Assembly: GCA_003599455.1 (NCBI GenBank)
Contig: QZKF01000003.1
Coordinates: forward strand, 1-64,000
Direction of reading: 5' to 3'
Source: Comamonadaceae bacterium
Lineage (GTDB): Bacteria > Pseudomonadota > Gammaproteobacteria > Burkholderiales > Burkholderiaceae_C
DNA: 64,000 nt
Below the pieces are notes generated by a model, which saw nothing but the letters and a program-made list of their open reading frames with translations, searched no databases and was not told the origin of the DNA. A program made the position numbers and the translations under genes. Below, in pieces: positions 8,431 through 18,833 of the stretch. The number at the start of each line of letters is the position of its first letter. Position 1 is the first letter of the stretch.

Positions 8431-10083
8431 ATGAATCGTTCTGCAGCGACTCTGCACAAAGCACTCAAACGCAGCTACTTTTGCCGGGCCTTTTTGCTCA
8501 TGGTGTGGTCGGCGTTCCTAGTCACCACACCGGCGTTCGCGCAAAAGTTCACTTGCAACGACTATTTCCTGGAGGACACGGGCCAAGAACTTCCCGAGTC
8601 CATGTGGCGCGACATCGGCTACCACTTGACGATCGATATGAGCGTTCGAGCGGGGACGAGAGATGCCGTGTGCGCAATGTCGGGCGACTCGGTCAAACGC
8701 GGAGCGCCCTACCAAGCCAAGCACTTTTGCTACGTGGGTTGCAACCCGTTGAGCGTTTGGGAAGAGGGTCCCTTTTACTACTGTGAAAAACTCTGGGACG
8801 CTACTGCGTACTATGCCCAGTACCACTACAGGAACATTGGCCTGGGCGCGAAACACCGATGCGCAGAAACCACGGCACAACTGAGCGGGCCCAAACGCAT
8901 ACCAAGCGATCTTGAAGGTTTGGAACAAGGCATAGACCTGAAGCTTCGGCTCTCAGATCATGCAAGGTATTTCTCTTCGTTGAGTTTTCTCGTTGACACG
9001 GCAAAACTCGTCATCAGCAGTGATCGCCCAGGCGCAGACAACCGGTTGTCCGACTACAAACTCGACTACCTGTCGTTTCCACCCCCAATAGGTGGCTGGT
9101 ACCGAGTAGACGACAACGGCGAGTTCAATTTCAAACTCCTGCCACAGAAATACTTCCTGTCCCGCCCCGTCAAGCGCCAGACCATCACTGTCAAGGCTAC
9201 CTGCAGCTGGTGCCAGAACATCGCCACCTGGGACATTCAAGTCGGTCCACCCGACATCGTCATCGGCTTCTTCAACGGGGTGGCGAACACGCGAGACGCA
9301 GCTCAGAGCAGCATAGACCGACTCGAAGTCGAATTCGGCCCGCAGTACAAGGACGCCCCACTCAAGTACGAATGGTTCTACAACCAGACCGCCTGCGGCG
9401 AGGGCATTTTGGGAAAGCCGTCCTGCCTCGAAGACGTGGCCGAGGTGTTCGATCAGCGCACCCGAGAACTTGGTGGCGTGTTCGCCACGCGATGGGAAAC
9501 CTTCTGGGACATCCTGGCAGGTCGCCACCAGCAAGAGACGTCCTTGACCGGGCGCCTGGTCGACCTGCTGGGCAACGGTGGCAATGCGCTCCTGCAGTGG
9601 CTGGACACGGGCGTCAACGCGATGTTGAACCAGATCGTGCGCGACTCACTCAAGCTGATCACCCTGTTCAAGGACTCTCCCACCTACGAGAACCGGGCCA
9701 ATCACATGGAACGCCTGTGGCAACATGCCGATGAAAACAGCGGCATGGTGCTCGTGGCCCACTCTCAAGGCAACTTGTTCGTCAACAGCGCCTATGACGC
9801 ACTAAAGACCGTCAAACCCAACGCACAGGCAAAGGTTGTACACGTTGCCCCGGCCTCTCCCACGCTGCGCGGCGAATACGTGCTCGCCAACATCGATCTG
9901 GTCATCAATGCGCTGCGAGTCACCGGTCTCAACAGCGTGCCGGATGTCAATATCAGCTTGCCCCTGAGCAAGATCGATCCCAGCGGTCACGGTTTCGAGC
10001 CCACCTATCTCGACACGACCCGTTCAGCCTACGCGCGCACCCGAAGCCTGATCGTCCAGTCACTGGACGCCCTAGTCGACTGA
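8431..10083 (+). CDS. Secreted alpha/beta-hydrolase-like protein of unknown function
   Basis: 550 residues. The ATG at 8431 follows GGGAGG. A signal peptide (residues 1-38, ending TTPAFAQ) predicts export. The N-terminal third is Cys-rich (Cys in TCNDY, AVCAM, HFCYVGC, YYCEK, HRCAE), likely disulfide-bonded; a beta-rich middle part with TCSWC follows. From about residue 273 a domain begins with IGFFNGVANT and contains LVAHSQGN, an alpha/beta-hydrolase nucleophile elbow with Ser445. A later DPSGHG supplies His520 and a nearby Asp as possible triad partners. No characterised family is recognised; lipase, esterase or other serine hydrolase activity is inference. Base composition is much lower in GC than flanking genes. 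The EF-hand lipoprotein gene follows 15 bp downstream. Confidence 0.8.
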   Translation: MNRSAATLHKALKRSYFCRAFLLMVWSAFLVTTPAFAQKFTCNDYFLEDTGQELPESMWRDIGYHLTIDMSVRAGTRDAVCAMSGDSVKRGAPYQAKHFCYVGCNPLSVWEEGPFYYCEKLWDATAYYAQYHYRNIGLGAKHRCAETTAQLSGPKRIPSDLEGLEQGIDLKLRLSDHARYFSSLSFLVDTAKLVISSDRPGADNRLSDYKLDYLSFPPPIGGWYRVDDNGEFNFKLLPQKYFLSRPVKRQTITVKATCSWCQNIATWDIQVGPPDIVIGFFNGVANTRDAAQSSIDRLEVEFGPQYKDAPLKYEWFYNQTACGEGILGKPSCLEDVAEVFDQRTRELGGVFATRWETFWDILAGRHQQETSLTGRLVDLLGNGGNALLQWLDTGVNAMLNQIVRDSLKLITLFKDSPTYENRANHMERLWQHADENSGMVLVAHSQGNLFVNSAYDALKTVKPNAQAKVVHVAPASPTLRGEYVLANIDLVINALRVTGLNSVPDVNISLPLSKIDPSGHGFEPTYLDTTRSAYARTRSLIVQSLDALVD

Positions 10084-10098
10084 ATCCAGGAGAGCACC

Positions 10099-10638
10099 AT
10101 GAAACGACACTCCCTCTTTGTTCTATTTCCGCTGGCACTCACCGGCTGGCTATCCGCCTGCGGTGGTGGCACATCACCCAACAATTCGGGATTGCAAGGG
10201 ACCACGCTAGCCGAGCAGATCAAGGCATTGGAAGACAGCGGTCAACTACCAAAGCTGGACCGCTCCAGAGACATCAAGGGAATAGACGCGGACAACAACG
10301 GTATCCGCGACGATATAGACGTCTGGATTGCCGCCCAGCCCTTCTCCGACGCGCAGAAGAACGCGGCGCGCCAATCTGCTCGTGTGCGCCAAGCGGAACT
10401 ATTGGCTGATCTAACCGACAAGTCTGAACTGGACAGGCTCGGCAATTTGTCAATGGCTAGTGTGAAATGCCTGCGACTATCGTTCATGCCCGACTATCAA
10501 CAGGGCTACGACCTCAGCGGCAAAATCGTTGCCCTTACCGCCAACACAAAGCAACGCGCCAAGCAATACCTTGCCTACAACCGTGCCGTCTCCGGCAGTT
10601 CCGGACGCTTACCTGAAGGCAACACGTGCGAGCCATGA
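10099..10638 (+). CDS. Lipoprotein with an EF-hand-type calcium loop
   Basis: 179 residues. The ribosome binding site AGGAG lies 8 bases upstream of the ATG. The signal peptide ends in a lipobox, WLSAC-GGG, followed by a low-complexity spacer. Residues 63-74 (D-A-D-N-N-G-I-R-D-D-I-D) match a full 12-residue EF-hand/dockerin-type loop: acids or Asn at positions 1, 3, 5, 9 and 12, and Gly at 6. The remainder is helical with two Cys (VKCLRL and the C-terminal TCEP). It lies 15 bp after the hydrolase-like gene on the same strand, so a partner or chaperone role for that exported protein is plausible but unproven. Composition is lower in GC, like its neighbour. Confidence 0.78.
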   Translation: MKRHSLFVLFPLALTGWLSACGGGTSPNNSGLQGTTLAEQIKALEDSGQLPKLDRSRDIKGIDADNNGIRDDIDVWIAAQPFSDAQKNAARQSARVRQAELLADLTDKSELDRLGNLSMASVKCLRLSFMPDYQQGYDLSGKIVALTANTKQRAKQYLAYNRAVSGSSGRLPEGNTCEP

Positions 10639-10766
10639 TCTGCCGCTTCTTGCCGTTCTGGAAATGCCCTGCGTTCGGCGCCATGATCTCTACCTCAGTG
10701 ACCTGTGCCGGCGGCACATCGCCCAGTGAAATGAGCAAGAAGCGGCCCCTCAATCTGAACAGGTGA
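10635..10766 (+). CDS. Possible 43-residue coupled small protein
   Basis: An ATG overlapping the stop of the preceding lipoprotein gene (ATGA) opens 43 codons and ends with a basic tail (SKKRPLNLNR). It contains SVTCAGGTSP, close in protein and DNA to the ACGGGTSP segment of the lipoprotein upstream (16-base block, 2 differences), so it may be a degraded partial duplicate rather than a gene. It has no ribosome binding site of its own. Confidence 0.3.
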   Translation: MICRFLPFWKCPAFGAMISTSVTCAGGTSPSEMSKKRPLNLNR

Positions 10767-10899
10767 GATACAGCAGACGCCGGGCAAACAGCCAGTCCGC
10801 GCGAGGGGGAGTGCGCCACTGGGCGGCGTCCATGGGCTGACATGCGGGTCGCCCAGCGCCGCCGAGGCCCCCGGGGCTCCGCAAACGGCGCGGGCAGTC
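10767..10899. other. Gap between the island and the nag operon
   Basis: GC-rich, non-coding on inspection. It lies beyond the nagAb stop codon (minus strand) and the island genes (plus strand), so both transcripts converge here. I found no clear terminator hairpin with a T-run, attachment site or direct repeat. Confidence 0.4.
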
Positions 10900-11223
10900 T
10901 CAGCCTTGCAGTCGCAGCAACACCCGCCCACCCTCGATGCGCACCGGGTGGCAGCGAATGGCCTCGGTCACTGGCGCGCAGGTGGCGCTGCCGTCGCGAA
11001 TGTCGAACCGGCCCTGGTGCAACGGGCACTCGATCTCATGCCCCTCCAGAAAGCCATCGCACAGGCGCGCCTGGCCGTGGGTGCAGGTGTTGTCGGTGGC
11101 GAACACGCTGCCGTCCACCTTGTAGAGCGCAATGTCGTGGCCGGCGACCTGCACCCCGATCACGTCGTCGTCGGGCACGTCGGCTTCATCGCTGGCGTCG
11201 ATCCATCCGGTGTCGTTGTTCAT
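10900..11223 (-). CDS. nagAb: Rieske-type ferredoxin of a ring-hydroxylating oxygenase
   Basis: 107 residues. A Rieske [2Fe-2S] site is formed by Cys47-x-His49 (CTHG) and Cys66-P-L-His69 (CPLHQ). It carries electrons from the reductase to the terminal oxygenase. The ATG at 11223 lies 8 bp after the small-subunit gene; longer readings are out-of-frame sequence. As last gene of the reductase - large - small - ferredoxin set it matches nagAb of the nagAaGHAb salicylate 5-hydroxylase system. The family is certain; the salicylate assignment rests on gene order and the regulator. Confidence 0.87.
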   Translation of the reverse strand: MNNDTGWIDASDEADVPDDDVIGVQVAGHDIALYKVDGSVFATDNTCTHGQARLCDGFLEGHEIECPLHQGRFDIRDGSATCAPVTEAIRCHPVRIEGGRVLLRLQG

Positions 11224-11231
11224 GGTGTGTG

Positions 11232-11786
11232 TCAGATCGGGTAGATGATGGAATTCGGGATCATTTCGCTGTCGTACACGCACAGGCGCGACGCGAACTT
11301 CAGCCCCTCGGGGGTGCGCACGATCACGTCGATGTAGCGACCGACGTTGAACACGGTGGACTCGCGCGAGAGCTTGGTGCGAAAGACCGCGTAGTTGGCC
11401 TCCACCTCGAAGCGGTCGGCTTCGGCCTTGTGCACCAGCGGGGCGCCCACCACGTGGCGCTGGTAGTACGGGTCGTGGAACAGCGTCTCCTTGATCCCGT
11501 AGGCGCGGTCCTTGAGCATGCCCTTGCTCTCGAACGACAGCGTGGCCAGCGGGAAGCCGCGCTCGTGGTTCTCGCGCGGGATCAGTTTGTAGACGCAATC
11601 GTCGATGAAGAACTCGGGCCAGAGGTCCCAGTCGCCGGAGTCGACCGCCTGGGCATAGTCGGCGTACAGCCGCGAGATCGCCAGGTGGTCCTCGAAGCGG
11701 ATGGCCGGTGCGGTGCTCACTGGAGTACCTTCGCCCTGCGGGCTGCGGTGCGAGCTTGCTTGGGAACGGCCCGGCGCGGCGCTCAT
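11232..11786 (-). CDS. nagH: Ring-hydroxylating oxygenase small (beta) subunit, probable salicylate 5-hydroxylase
   Basis: 184 residues of the beta-subunit (NTF2/SnoaL-like) fold, a structural partner of the catalytic subunit. The ATG at 11786 overlaps the large-subunit stop and has GGAGG 7 bases upstream, but the first 22 residues are atypical; a GTG at 11720 would give a 162-residue protein, close to the usual NagH length. Conserved-looking features are [24 protein letters not shown] and [11 protein letters not shown]. It should form an alpha3beta3 oxygenase that turns salicylate into gentisate. The alternative is a related aromatic acid hydroxylase. Confidence 0.85.
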   Translation of the reverse strand: MSAAPGRSQASSHRSPQGEGTPVSTAPAIRFEDHLAISRLYADYAQAVDSGDWDLWPEFFIDDCVYKLIPRENHERGFPLATLSFESKGMLKDRAYGIKETLFHDPYYQRHVVGAPLVHKAEADRFEVEANYAVFRTKLSRESTVFNVGRYIDVIVRTPEGLKFASRLCVYDSEMIPNSIIYPI

Positions 11787-13057
11787 GCCAGGTCCTCCAT
11801 CACTTCGCGCCAGTACTGGTACATGCCGCGGATCAGGGTCTCGGTGACCATGTGATCGGTGTCGCCGACCTCGCGCCCGCCCAGCTCGGCCAGGGCGCGG
11901 TGGTAAGGCTTCTGCTCGAAGCCTTGCTGCGAGAACTCGATCACCTCGCCGTCGTCCGCCGAGACGAATCCCGCCGGGCCGAACAGGTTGGCCTGCCGCA
12001 GGCGGCGCTGGGTCATCTCGGCGCTGTCGTCTTCATAACCGAAGTGCGTCCAGACGAAATCGAACGCGCCATGGCCGTCGGGCTGGATGTGGCGCGTCGA
12101 CACGCTGTTGACCTGCTGCTGCAGGATGACGCTGGGGAAGAGCGTCATCATCACCGCCGTCGGGCCGTCCCACCAGGGCTCGGGCACGATGTCCAGGAAA
12201 CGCGGGTCGTGCAACTGCATGCTCTCCTTGAAACTGGAGACCTGGGTCACCTGCTCGGCCTTGCCCGACTGGCCGCGCGTGGAGATCATGGCCGCGTGGC
12301 GATGCCGGGCGTCCATCTTCAGTTCGCTCTTGTTGTCCGCGCGCCAGAGGCCGAAGGTGACGAACCAGGTGTGCAGCAGGCCCGGGTGGTAGGGGTCCTT
12401 GATGTTCTCCTGCATCAGCTTCCAGTTGCCCGGAATGCGCTGGCGGTTGTAGCCCAGGATGGTGAGCTTGCGGCCGTTGAACAGCCGGTCGAAGTAGCCC
12501 AGGATGGTCGGGCCGAGGAATTCCTCCAGCGACTCGATGCCGTGGTCGAAGCTGGCAAACACCACGCCGCCGCGCGTGGCCACCTTGAGCTGGTTCAGGC
12601 CGTGGTCGCTGGTCTTGAAATCGGCCGGCATGCCGCCATTGACCTTGCCGTCCTGCTTCACGCCGCGGCGAAACGGCACACCCTGGAGGTCGCCCTTGAG
12701 CGTGTAGCTCCACTGGTGGTACGGGCAGACGAACTCCTTCTTGTTGCCGTGCCGCTCGCGGCAGAACTGCATGCCGCGGTGGGCGCACACGTTCTCCACC
12801 ACGCTGATGCCACCCTCGGCATCGCGCACCATGATGACCGAGCGCTCCCCCACCACCGTGCGCTTGTAGTCGCCCGCGTTCGGTACCTCGGCCTCCAGGC
12901 CGACGTAGTTCCAGTGCTTCGTGTAGAAGAAGCGCTCGAGCTCTTTCCTGTGTTGTGCGGCGTCGGTGTAGGCCATGAAGGGAATGCGGCTCGTGCCTTC
13001 GGATTCCCAGTGGATGCGCTGCGGGAACGTGCTTTCGGCGGCGGGTGATGTGCTCAT
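11783..13057 (-). CDS. nagG: Ring-hydroxylating oxygenase large (alpha) subunit, probable salicylate 5-hydroxylase
   Basis: 424 residues, within a residue or two of known NagG proteins. The Rieske centre is Cys91-x-His93 and Cys111-x2-His114. The mononuclear iron site is DPYHPGLLH with bridging Asp221, His224 and His229. It would hydroxylate salicylate at C5 to gentisate using O2 and electrons from NagAa/NagAb. The ATG at 13057 gives the expected N-terminus; in-frame extension upstream overlaps the reductase gene and is not real. No naphthalene dioxygenase genes and no gentisate dioxygenase lie in the window, so the complete ring-cleavage route must be elsewhere. Confidence 0.88.
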   Translation of the reverse strand: MSTSPAAESTFPQRIHWESEGTSRIPFMAYTDAAQHRKELERFFYTKHWNYVGLEAEVPNAGDYKRTVVGERSVIMVRDAEGGISVVENVCAHRGMQFCRERHGNKKEFVCPYHQWSYTLKGDLQGVPFRRGVKQDGKVNGGMPADFKTSDHGLNQLKVATRGGVVFASFDHGIESLEEFLGPTILGYFDRLFNGRKLTILGYNRQRIPGNWKLMQENIKDPYHPGLLHTWFVTFGLWRADNKSELKMDARHRHAAMISTRGQSGKAEQVTQVSSFKESMQLHDPRFLDIVPEPWWDGPTAVMMTLFPSVILQQQVNSVSTRHIQPDGHGAFDFVWTHFGYEDDSAEMTQRRLRQANLFGPAGFVSADDGEVIEFSQQGFEQKPYHRALAELGGREVGDTDHMVTETLIRGMYQYWREVMEDLA

Positions 13058-13082
13058 GGGTGTGGTCTCCTTCTGAAAGCTT

Positions 13083-14069
13083 CTAGGTACCGCTGGCGTA
13101 GAACGCGTCGGCGTAAATCTGCTCGGGCAACACGCCCATGCGCTGAACAAGCCGCGACGCGGCCTCCACCATGGGTGGCGCGCCGCAGAGGTAGGCGCGA
13201 AAGCCTTGCAGGTCGGGCCAGTCCTGCTCGATCGCGTCGGTGACCAGCCCGGTGCGGCAGCCCGGCGCGCGGCCCGAGGCAATCACCGTGTGCACCTGCA
13301 GCCTGGGATACCGCTGCTGCAGTTCGGCCAGCCAGTCCAGCCCGTACACGTCGCGTTCCGAACGCACACCGAAGTAGAGGTGGATGGGGTTGTGCATGCC
13401 CGATGCGACCACGCCGCGCACGATGGACAGGATGGGCGCCAGGCCGGTGCCGCCGGCCACGCAGAGCATGGGCCCGGTGTGTTTGCGGCGCAGGTAGGCC
13501 GAGCCCAGCGGGCCGGTCACGCGCACCGCATCGCCCACCTTGAGTTCGCGCTCGATGTAGCCCGTCACGCGGCCGTCGGGCACGCGCCGCACATGGAACT
13601 CGAGCTCGCCATCGGTGCACAGGCCGGCCATGGAATAGGGGCGGATGTGGTCGGGCGTGAACTGCAGCTGCACATACTGCCCCGGCGAAAACTCCAGCGG
13701 CTTGGCGGGCTTGCGCCGCAGGCGCTGGATGTCGTGCGTGGGCGACTCGATCGCGACCACGGTGGCCTTGATGATGCGCGCGGGGTGCACCACCACCTCG
13801 TCGGGTTCGGGAATCTCGACCGTGCAGGGTTCGGTGAGGAAGGTCTGGCAGGCGAGCACGCTGGTCGCGTCTTCCAGCGCCTGCGGTGGCCGCTGTTCGC
13901 GCCCCGATTCCAGCACATGCCCCGAAGTCACCTTGCAGCGGCAGGTGCCGCAGCGGCCCGCCAGGCAGCTGTACGACACCGGGATGTCGTGGGCGCGCAG
14001 CGCTTCCAGCAGGTTCGCGCCCGCGTCGACACGCAGCGTGCGCTGCAGCGGGCGTACTTGAATGTCCAT
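13083..14069 (-). CDS. nagAa: Ferredoxin-NAD(P)H reductase of the oxygenase
   Basis: 328 residues, the length of NahAa/NagAa. A plant-type [2Fe-2S] domain comes first (Cys35, Cys40, Cys43, Cys74), then an FAD domain with RPYSMAG (about residues 140-146) and an NAD(P)H domain with [10 protein letters not shown] and [10 protein letters not shown]. It passes electrons from NAD(P)H to the Rieske ferredoxin NagAb. First gene of the leftward operon, 133 bp from the divergent nagR start, where the control region lies. Nag-type systems share this one reductase between oxygenases; here it serves a single oxygenase in the window. Confidence 0.9.
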   Translation of the reverse strand: MDIQVRPLQRTLRVDAGANLLEALRAHDIPVSYSCLAGRCGTCRCKVTSGHVLESGREQRPPQALEDATSVLACQTFLTEPCTVEIPEPDEVVVHPARIIKATVVAIESPTHDIQRLRRKPAKPLEFSPGQYVQLQFTPDHIRPYSMAGLCTDGELEFHVRRVPDGRVTGYIERELKVGDAVRVTGPLGSAYLRRKHTGPMLCVAGGTGLAPILSIVRGVVASGMHNPIHLYFGVRSERDVYGLDWLAELQQRYPRLQVHTVIASGRAPGCRTGLVTDAIEQDWPDLQGFRAYLCGAPPMVEAASRLVQRMGVLPEQIYADAFYASGT

Positions 14070-14130
14070 CGGGGTGTGCCTCGGGTCTTTTCGTGGGAAC
14101 GGAGGCCATGATCACGGTCGCATGAAAATC

Positions 14131-14178
14131 AGTCAATGCAATGAAATCGATTGACACTATCATTCACATCAATATCAA
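14131..14178. promoter_or_regulatory. Divergent nagR/nagAa control region
   Basis: Between the starts of nagR and nagAa. For nagR, TTGACA (14151-14156) and TATCAA (14173-14178) are 16 bases apart, a good sigma-70 promoter. ATTCACATCAAT (14162-14173), a partial palindrome that begins ATTCAC like the known NahR half-site, lies inside that promoter, suggesting autorepression. GTCAAT-N12-ATTGAC (14132-14155) is a second inverted repeat. On the minus strand TTGACT (14136-14131) could be the nagAa -35. Protein binding is inferred. Confidence 0.6.
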
Positions 14179-14202
14179 AGAACCCTCCGCACGAGGCTCC
14201 CC

Positions 14203-15129
14203 ATGAAGCTCGAAGAGATCGACCTGAACCTGCTCGTCGTGTTCAACCAGTTGCTGACCGAACGCAAGGTCTCCCGGGTGGCCGAGAACCTGGGCCTGGG
14301 GCAACCCGCGGTGAGCAACGCGCTGGCGCGGCTGCGCAAGCTGTTCGACGACGAGCTGTTTCTGCGCACCGCCCACGGCATGCAGCCCACCCCCTATGCC
14401 GAGCAGCTGGCCGAATCGATCGGTTATGCGCTGGGCATGATCCACAGCGCCGTGAACGCGCGCAGCTCTTTCGATCCGGCCACCAGCCAGCGCAGCTTCA
14501 CCGTGGGCATGACCGACATCGGCGAGATCTATTTCCTGCCGCTGCTGATGCAGCGCATCCAGCAACTGGCGCCCGCGGTGACCATCAGCACGGTGCGCAA
14601 CACCTCGCTGCACCTGCGCGACGCGATGGAAGCCGGCCAGGTCGATCTGGCCATTGGCCTGCTGCCGCAGCTCAAGGCCGGCTTCTTTCAGCGGCGCCTG
14701 TTCGAGCAGCGCTACGTGTGCCTGTTCCGGCAGGGGCACCCGCTCGATCTGAAACGCATGAAGGCGGCCGATTTTTTTGCCGCCGAACATGTGGCCGTGG
14801 TCTCGGCCGGCACCGGGCATGGGCAGGTGGACGAGATTCTCGACAACCACTCACCGCAGCGCCGCGTGAAGCTGAAAGTGCCGCACTTCGTGGCCATTGG
14901 TCACATCCTGCAGTCCACCGACCTGATCGCCACCGTGCCCGAGCGCCTGGCCGAGCGCATGGTGCAGCCCTTCGGCCTGAAGCAGCTGCCGCACCCGGTG
15001 GACCTGCCGAGGATCGCCATCAACGTGTTCTGGCACGCGAAGTACCACAAGGACCCGGCCAGCCAGTGGCTGCGCAAGCTGGTGATCGATCTGCACGCCG
15101 ACGACCAGGGCGCACCGGCGCGCTCATGA
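14203..15129 (+). CDS. nagR: LysR-type regulator of the NahR/NagR group
   Basis: 308 residues. The N-terminal helix-turn-helix (KVSRVAENLGLGQPAVSNALARLRK) and blocks such as MTDIGEIYFLPLLM, GFFQRRL, VSAGTGHGQVD and INVFWHAKYHKD are hallmarks of NahR/NagR, which activate aromatic catabolism in response to salicylate. It is divergent from nagAaGHAb, the same arrangement as in the nag operon of Ralstonia sp. U2. It likely binds the 14.13-14.18 kb region, activates nagAa and represses itself. Effector identity is inferred from family resemblance. Confidence 0.88.
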   Translation: MKLEEIDLNLLVVFNQLLTERKVSRVAENLGLGQPAVSNALARLRKLFDDELFLRTAHGMQPTPYAEQLAESIGYALGMIHSAVNARSSFDPATSQRSFTVGMTDIGEIYFLPLLMQRIQQLAPAVTISTVRNTSLHLRDAMEAGQVDLAIGLLPQLKAGFFQRRLFEQRYVCLFRQGHPLDLKRMKAADFFAAEHVAVVSAGTGHGQVDEILDNHSPQRRVKLKVPHFVAIGHILQSTDLIATVPERLAERMVQPFGLKQLPHPVDLPRIAINVFWHAKYHKDPASQWLRKLVIDLHADDQGAPARS

Positions 15130-15150
15130 TGAGCGCCGCCGTGCGCGGGC

Positions 15151-15804
15151 TCAGGCGGGGTTGCGCTTGGCCTCGCGGCTGGCCTTCCAGCCCCCGTAGA
15201 GGGCGATCAGGCCGGGGATGATGATCATGGCCCAGATGATCTTGCTCAGGTTCTGCTGCACCCAGGGCAGGTTGCCGAACCAGTAGCCCGCGGCGGTGAG
15301 GCCCACCACCCAGATCAGCGCGCCCACCACGTTGTAGGCGGTGAACTTGGTGCGCGTCATCTCGGCCACCCCGGCCACGAAGGGCGCGAAGGTGCGGATG
15401 AAGGGCATGAAGCGCGCGAGGATGATGGTGATGCCGCCATAGCGCTCGTAGAACGCATGCGCCTGGTTGAAGGCGTTGCGGTTGAACAGCTTCGAGTTCT
15501 CCCACTGGAACACCTTGGGGCCGAAGTAGCGGCCGATCGAATAGTTCACCTGGTCGCCGAGCACCGCGGCCAGCACCAGCAGGCCCATGGCCAGCGGCAG
15601 GCTCATCAGGCCAGCGCCGCACAGCGTGCCCACCACGAACAGCAGCGAGTCGCCCGGCAGGAAGGGCATGACCACCACACCGGTCTCGGTGAAGATGATC
15701 AGGAACAGCAGGGCATAGACCCAGGCGCCGTAGTTCTGCACGAAGGTCTGCAGGTGCTGGTCCACGTGCAGGATGAAGTCGATGAGGAAGGCGATGAATT
15801 CCAT
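15151..15804 (-). CDS. DedA/VTT family membrane protein
   Basis: 217 residues with four to five hydrophobic segments. Typical DedA motifs are FTETGVVVMPFLPGD near residue 40, GDQVNYSIGRYFG around 85, and the amphipathic F-x-R-F-M-P-F-I-R-T-F-A-P segment around 130. DedA proteins are inner-membrane proteins linked to lipid (undecaprenyl phosphate) flipping, proton-motive-force maintenance and drug tolerance. It converges on nagR with 21 bp between stops and diverges from mutL. No link to either is apparent. Confidence 0.88.
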   Translation of the reverse strand: MEFIAFLIDFILHVDQHLQTFVQNYGAWVYALLFLIIFTETGVVVMPFLPGDSLLFVVGTLCGAGLMSLPLAMGLLVLAAVLGDQVNYSIGRYFGPKVFQWENSKLFNRNAFNQAHAFYERYGGITIILARFMPFIRTFAPFVAGVAEMTRTKFTAYNVVGALIWVVGLTAAGYWFGNLPWVQQNLSKIIWAMIIIPGLIALYGGWKASREAKRNPA

Positions 15805-15839
15805 GGAGGGGCATTATCCCTGCGCCCTACAATTTGTTC

Positions 15840-17768
<1,929 letters not shown>

Positions 17769-17905
17769 GCGGGCCCGTCCGCAGCCTTTGGTCGGGAATT
17801 CGGCGAAAAATCCCGCCGCCCGCCATGATGGGCCGACCCGCTGGCACGGAACGTGCGCGCAGCGACGTCTGAACTTTTTGCCCAGCGAGCCGCTCCATCC
17901 CTGTC

Positions 17906-18775
17906 ATGAAACGCCTCATCGCCCTTATGCTCGCCGCGCTGGCCCTGCTGGCCGGCTGTGCCACGCTCGACGAGAAGCAGCGCGCGTGGATCTTCCAGCC
18001 CTCGGACCGCAGCTGGGCCGGTGGCACCTACGCGGCAGAGAGCATGGAAGACGTGTGGATCGACTTCACGTCCCAGGTCACCGACAAACCCGTCAAGCTG
18101 CACGGGCTCTGGGCACCGCACGAGGACTTCGAGCGCCGCGCGGATGCGCCGGTGTTGCTCTATCTGCACGGCGCGCGCTTCAACGTGACCGGCTCGGCCT
18201 TTCGGGCCAGGCGCATGCAGGAGCTGGGCTTCTCGGTGCTGGCCATCGACTACCGCGGCTTCGGCAAGAGCACCAACGAGCTGCCCTCCGAAACCATGGC
18301 CTACGAGGACGCGCGCGCCGCCTGGGACTGGCTGGGCGCGAAGTACCCCGGGCGCCCGCGCTACATCTTCGGCCACTCGCTCGGCGGCGCCATCGCGATC
18401 GAGCTCGCGGCGCAGGTGAAGGACGAGGCGGGCACCGTGGTCGAGGGTACCTTCACCTCCATCGCCGACGTGGTGAGCACCTTCAAGTGGGGCTGGCTGC
18501 CGGTCTCGCTGCTGATCACCCAGCGCTTCGAGGCGGTCAAGCGCGTGCCCGACATCGGCTCGCCGCTGCTGGTGGTGCACGGCGGTGACGACCGCCTGAT
18601 CCAGCCCGAACTCGGCCGCAAGCTATACGAGGCCGCCACCGGGCGCAAGGCCTTCGTGCTGGTCGAGGGCGGCTCGCACCACAACACCAATTCGGTCGGC
18701 CAGGCGCAGTACCGCACCGCGCTCGCCAGCCTGTTCGGCCACCGCCACGGCGGCGTCAACGTGGTCGAGAAGTAA
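17906..18775 (+). CDS. Alpha/beta-hydrolase lipoprotein
   Basis: 289 residues. A signal peptide ends in LLAGC (Cys18), predicting a lipoprotein. The fold shows LLYLHGARFN (oxyanion hole), YRGFGKS, the nucleophile elbow FGHSLGGA, a late Asp in HGGDDRLI and His in EGGSHHN, a complete catalytic triad. Substrate unknown; such proteins are usually annotated as serine aminopeptidase S33-type or general esterases. The preceding gap (17769-17905) shows no terminator I can support. It lies between mutL and miaA. Confidence 0.85.
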   Translation: MKRLIALMLAALALLAGCATLDEKQRAWIFQPSDRSWAGGTYAAESMEDVWIDFTSQVTDKPVKLHGLWAPHEDFERRADAPVLLYLHGARFNVTGSAFRARRMQELGFSVLAIDYRGFGKSTNELPSETMAYEDARAAWDWLGAKYPGRPRYIFGHSLGGAIAIELAAQVKDEAGTVVEGTFTSIADVVSTFKWGWLPVSLLITQRFEAVKRVPDIGSPLLVVHGGDDRLIQPELGRKLYEAATGRKAFVLVEGGSHHNTNSVGQAQYRTALASLFGHRHGGVNVVEK

Positions 18776-18833
18776 GCGGGCCCGCGTCGGCGCGCGCCGA
18801 TGCCACCGGGGGTGTTCTGCTACCCTCGACCGG

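Noticed and set aside
10100-10899. A possible Rieske or oxygenase gene extending into the island
   Set aside because: The nagAb stop is at 10900 and the island genes are on the opposite strand with different composition.
8352-15804. The accessory region as an integrative element or prophage
   Set aside because: No integrase, transposase, tRNA target, terminal repeat or phage gene was found; only composition and synteny suggest insertion.
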